Origin: Desulfobacter hydrogenophilus
GTDB taxonomy: Bacteria > Desulfobacterota > Desulfobacteria > Desulfobacterales > Desulfobacteraceae
Direction: 5' to 3'
NCBI RefSeq assembly: GCF_004319545.1
Contig: NZ_CP036313.1
Location: forward strand, 3,722,501-3,786,500
Length of the DNA stretch: 64,000 nt
Part shown: one piece after another, positions 62,080 to 64,000 of the stretch
How the letters are laid out: every line of letters begins with the position of its first letter
Numbering within the stretch: position 1 is the first letter of the stretch
The notes under the pieces: generated by a model
Seen by the model: only the letters and a program-made list of their open reading frames with translations
Told to the model about the DNA's origin: nothing
Database searches by the model: none
Program-made: the position numbers and the translations under genes

Positions 62080-63840
62080 ATCATCCTTTTCGTTTTTGTA
62101 TTATTATCTGGCGCCTTTGCCTACGCAGGAGATGGCGGTTCGGACTCCCATAGTGCGCTTGTTAATTTTCCGCCAAATTTTGCCGATTACCATGATGCTG
62201 ATATTCAAGGGGTCCTATCAATTCTTAAACACCGTATCAGTCATACGCCATTTAATCTGGTGGCTTCTTTAATTTTTTTGGCCGCCATTCTACACACCTT
62301 TCTCAGCAGTAAATTTCTTTACTACGCACATAAGTGGAAAGCCGAACACCAAAAAGATATTGAAGCAGGAAAGGCTTCGGAAAATTCCACCAAATTTCGT
62401 GCAGAGATTTTTCACTTTTTGGGTGAGGTTGAGGTTGTCTTTGGCCTTTGGGCCGTGGTGCTGACTGCTGCAATTGTTCTCTTCTATGACTGGCATACCT
62501 TTGTCAGCTATACAAGCGGTGTAAATTACACTGAGCCGATGTTCGTCGTGGTCATCATGACCCTTGCTTCCTCCCGCCCTATTTTGAATTTTTCAGAAAA
62601 AATCATGAGCCGTGTTGCATCCATTTTTAAAGGTACATTGGCTGCTTGGTGGCTGACAATCATGACCCTGGGTCCGATCCTCGGCTCATTTATCACTGAA
62701 CCGGCAGCAATGACAATTTCGGCCATGCTGCTTGCCCGCAAATTTTATGAACTAAAACCGGGTAAGACGCTTAAATACGCCACCATATCCCTTCTTTTTG
62801 TCAATATTTCGGTTGGCGGAACCCTCACCCATTTTGCTGCCCCACCGGTTCTTATGGTGGCAGCTCCCTGGGGCTGGAATCTGCCGTTCATGCTCACCAC
62901 CTTTGGCTGGAAAGCTGTTATTGGTATTATTCTTTCCAACACATTGGTTTTCCTGGTGTTCAAAAAAGAAATTTTCAAGCTTGAAAAGAAATTCAAGCTG
63001 TCCATGCTAAAAAGTGAGATCAAGGAAAAACATATTCACAGCGATGCGCTCAAAAAAGATATGAAGATGGCTGAACAGCGGATCGGAAGCGATTTGCATC
63101 AAGAATTTCAGAGAATTAAAGACGCTGCTAAAGATTCTACCATGACAACATGTGACATGGATGAAACCGATTGTACTTTGTTGGAAGAGACCTTCGAGCA
63201 GGAGTTTGAGGATCTCAAAATTCAACAGATGAGTGTTTCCGTTCCGGGTCTGCTTCCCAGAGACAAAAAGCCAAGGCTCACTGATCCGAACTGGGACGAA
63301 CGTTCCGGCGATATCCCCGGATGGATTATAGCCGTCCATGTTGCCTTCATGGTTTGGACTATTGTCAATGCGCACTATCCGGCTATTTTCGTTGCCGGAA
63401 TGCTTTTTTTTATCGGCTTTAGCCATGTTACCTGGCCATTCCAGAATAATATCAACCTGAAGTCTCCGATGCTGGTCGGATTTTTCCTGGGCGGACTGGT
63501 TATCCACGGCGGCCTTCAGGGATGGTGGATTGCTCCGGTGCTTGGCAGTCTAGGAGAATTTCCGCTCATGTTGAGCGCTACGGTACTCACAGCCATCAAC
63601 GACAATGCCGCGATTACCTACCTGAGCACGTTGGTGCCTGGTTTCACCGACAACCTGAAATATGCGGTGGTGGCTGGTGCTGTCACCGGCGGTGGTCTCA
63701 CCGTTATTGCGAATGCACCGAATCCGGCTGGACAGGCCATTTTGAAAAATTACTTCAATAACGGTATTTCACCCATACTACTGCTGATCTATGCATTGGT
63801 GCCTACGATAATTATGGCCCTTTGTTTCCTTTTCCTATGA
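62047..63840 (+). CDS. Putative Na+/H+ antiporter, 5' end replaced by IS sequence
   Basis: 597 residues as read from a TTG at 62047, but its first ~14 residues (MKFYFEQAKLEIIL) come from the IS end and the 9-bp duplication. Native coding sequence starts at 62080. The protein belongs to the putative Na+/H+ antiporter family (PF07399 type): about 12 helices, ending TAINDNAAITYLSTLVPG and AVTGGGLTVIANAPNPAG, with a long charged cytoplasmic loop (about 310-420, MKMAEQRIGSDLHQEFQRI). The rebuilt gene (60070-60111 plus 62089-63840) would also be 597 residues. With IS sequence as leader, expression and membrane targeting are doubtful but not excluded. Confidence 0.85.
   Translation: MKFYFEQAKLEIILFVFVLLSGAFAYAGDGGSDSHSALVNFPPNFADYHDADIQGVLSILKHRISHTPFNLVASLIFLAAILHTFLSSKFLYYAHKWKAEHQKDIEAGKASENSTKFRAEIFHFLGEVEVVFGLWAVVLTAAIVLFYDWHTFVSYTSGVNYTEPMFVVVIMTLASSRPILNFSEKIMSRVASIFKGTLAAWWLTIMTLGPILGSFITEPAAMTISAMLLARKFYELKPGKTLKYATISLLFVNISVGGTLTHFAAPPVLMVAAPWGWNLPFMLTTFGWKAVIGIILSNTLVFLVFKKEIFKLEKKFKLSMLKSEIKEKHIHSDALKKDMKMAEQRIGSDLHQEFQRIKDAAKDSTMTTCDMDETDCTLLEETFEQEFEDLKIQQMSVSVPGLLPRDKKPRLTDPNWDERSGDIPGWIIAVHVAFMVWTIVNAHYPAIFVAGMLFFIGFSHVTWPFQNNINLKSPMLVGFFLGGLVIHGGLQGWWIAPVLGSLGEFPLMLSATVLTAINDNAAITYLSTLVPGFTDNLKYAVVAGAVTGGGLTVIANAPNPAGQAILKNYFNNGISPILLLIYALVPTIIMALCFLFL
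62080..62088 (+). repeat. 9-bp target-site duplication, right
   Basis: ATCATCCTT, matching 60103-60111; it encodes Ile-Ile-Leu of the antiporter signal peptide in both copies. Confidence 0.82.
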
Positions 63841-63897
63841 TTAAAAAAAAATAGATGAGGCTAATAATTTCACCGGGCCTGTCTGAGCCTGACGCTG

Positions 63898-64000
63898 TTT
63901 AAGACCGCAGATTAAATAACTTGGACGAAATAGCTTGCCTTTTGGCCCATCTACTTCGTTGTATCAAAGGCCCAATAGGCTTCTTGCTATTCAACCTTTA
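63898..64000. repeat. Palindromic MITE-like element, family 1, copy 6 (cut by window end)
   Basis: TTTAAGACCGCAGATTAAAT, then AACTTGGACGAAATAGCTTG and CCCATCTACTTCGTTGTATC as in the other copies; the right arm lies beyond the window. It begins 57 bp after the antiporter stop. Confidence 0.85.

Overview
This window looks like chromosome of a sulfate-reducing deltaproteobacterium of the Desulfobacteraceae type. That is an inference from gene content (PEP-synthase/PPDK regulator with PPDK, NIL-ferredoxin, QueH, MtaB, DUF362 ferredoxin, several small conserved deltaproteobacterial proteins) and mid-range GC; no rRNA or dsr marker is present. Most of it is core metabolism with long, well-spaced genes on both strands.

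Layout. 1-9 kb: sugar nucleotidyltransferase (partial), plsB, a small membrane protein, namZ-like, then hisC-cmk-rpsA. 9-19 kb: sppA, a TsaC/Sua5-type gene, pfk, guaB, dnaE, a BON lipoprotein and a TerB/DnaJ protein. 19-28 kb: Dabb protein, mtaB-mnmA-NIL ferredoxin (tRNA sulfur/methylthio modification), a hybrid histidine kinase, a GGQ release-factor-like protein, a duplicated CQLG-motif protein, ppsR, and three membrane or exported proteins including an exported degenerate receiver domain. 28-35 kb: a metal ABC transporter operon whose permease carries a fused DtxR-like regulator, then ppdK. 35-43 kb: ABC-F ATPase, a complete two-gene insertion sequence, a PilB-type ATPase fused to a cyclic-nucleotide-binding domain, and adenine deaminase. 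43-49 kb: queH-yggS-maf, a CHASE4/PAS/GGDEF diguanylate cyclase, rsmE and tRNA-Phe. 49-64 kb: MFS transporter, MaoC hydratase, HU, DUF2293, thioesterase, HD hydrolase, DUF6485, PPC-domain protein, DUF362 ferredoxin, nhaB, an IS1634-type element and a second Na+/H+ antiporter.

Mobile and repeated DNA is the most unusual part. (1) A 2.7-kb IS (37492-40176) has 23-bp terminal inverted repeats, a perfect 8-bp target duplication, a leader hairpin that can hide the ribosome binding site, and an A-run where a -1 frameshift would fuse its HTH protein to its DDE transposase. (2) An IS1634-type element (about 60112-62079) has split the signal peptide of an antiporter gene; the original N-terminus can be rejoined in frame across a 9-bp duplication. 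(3) A ~165-bp imperfect palindrome with ends TTAGGACCGCAG occurs at least six times, mostly between convergent genes, and provides the stop codon of three proteins. (4) A second palindromic family with a GC-rich core occurs twice. (5) A third ~65-bp repeat ending in CATGAAAG occurs seven times, three of them in tandem upstream of plsB.

Functional links within the window: PpsR probably regulates PPDK; NhaB and the interrupted antiporter are divergently arranged sodium/proton exchangers; the metal ABC operon appears to carry its own regulator inside its permease.
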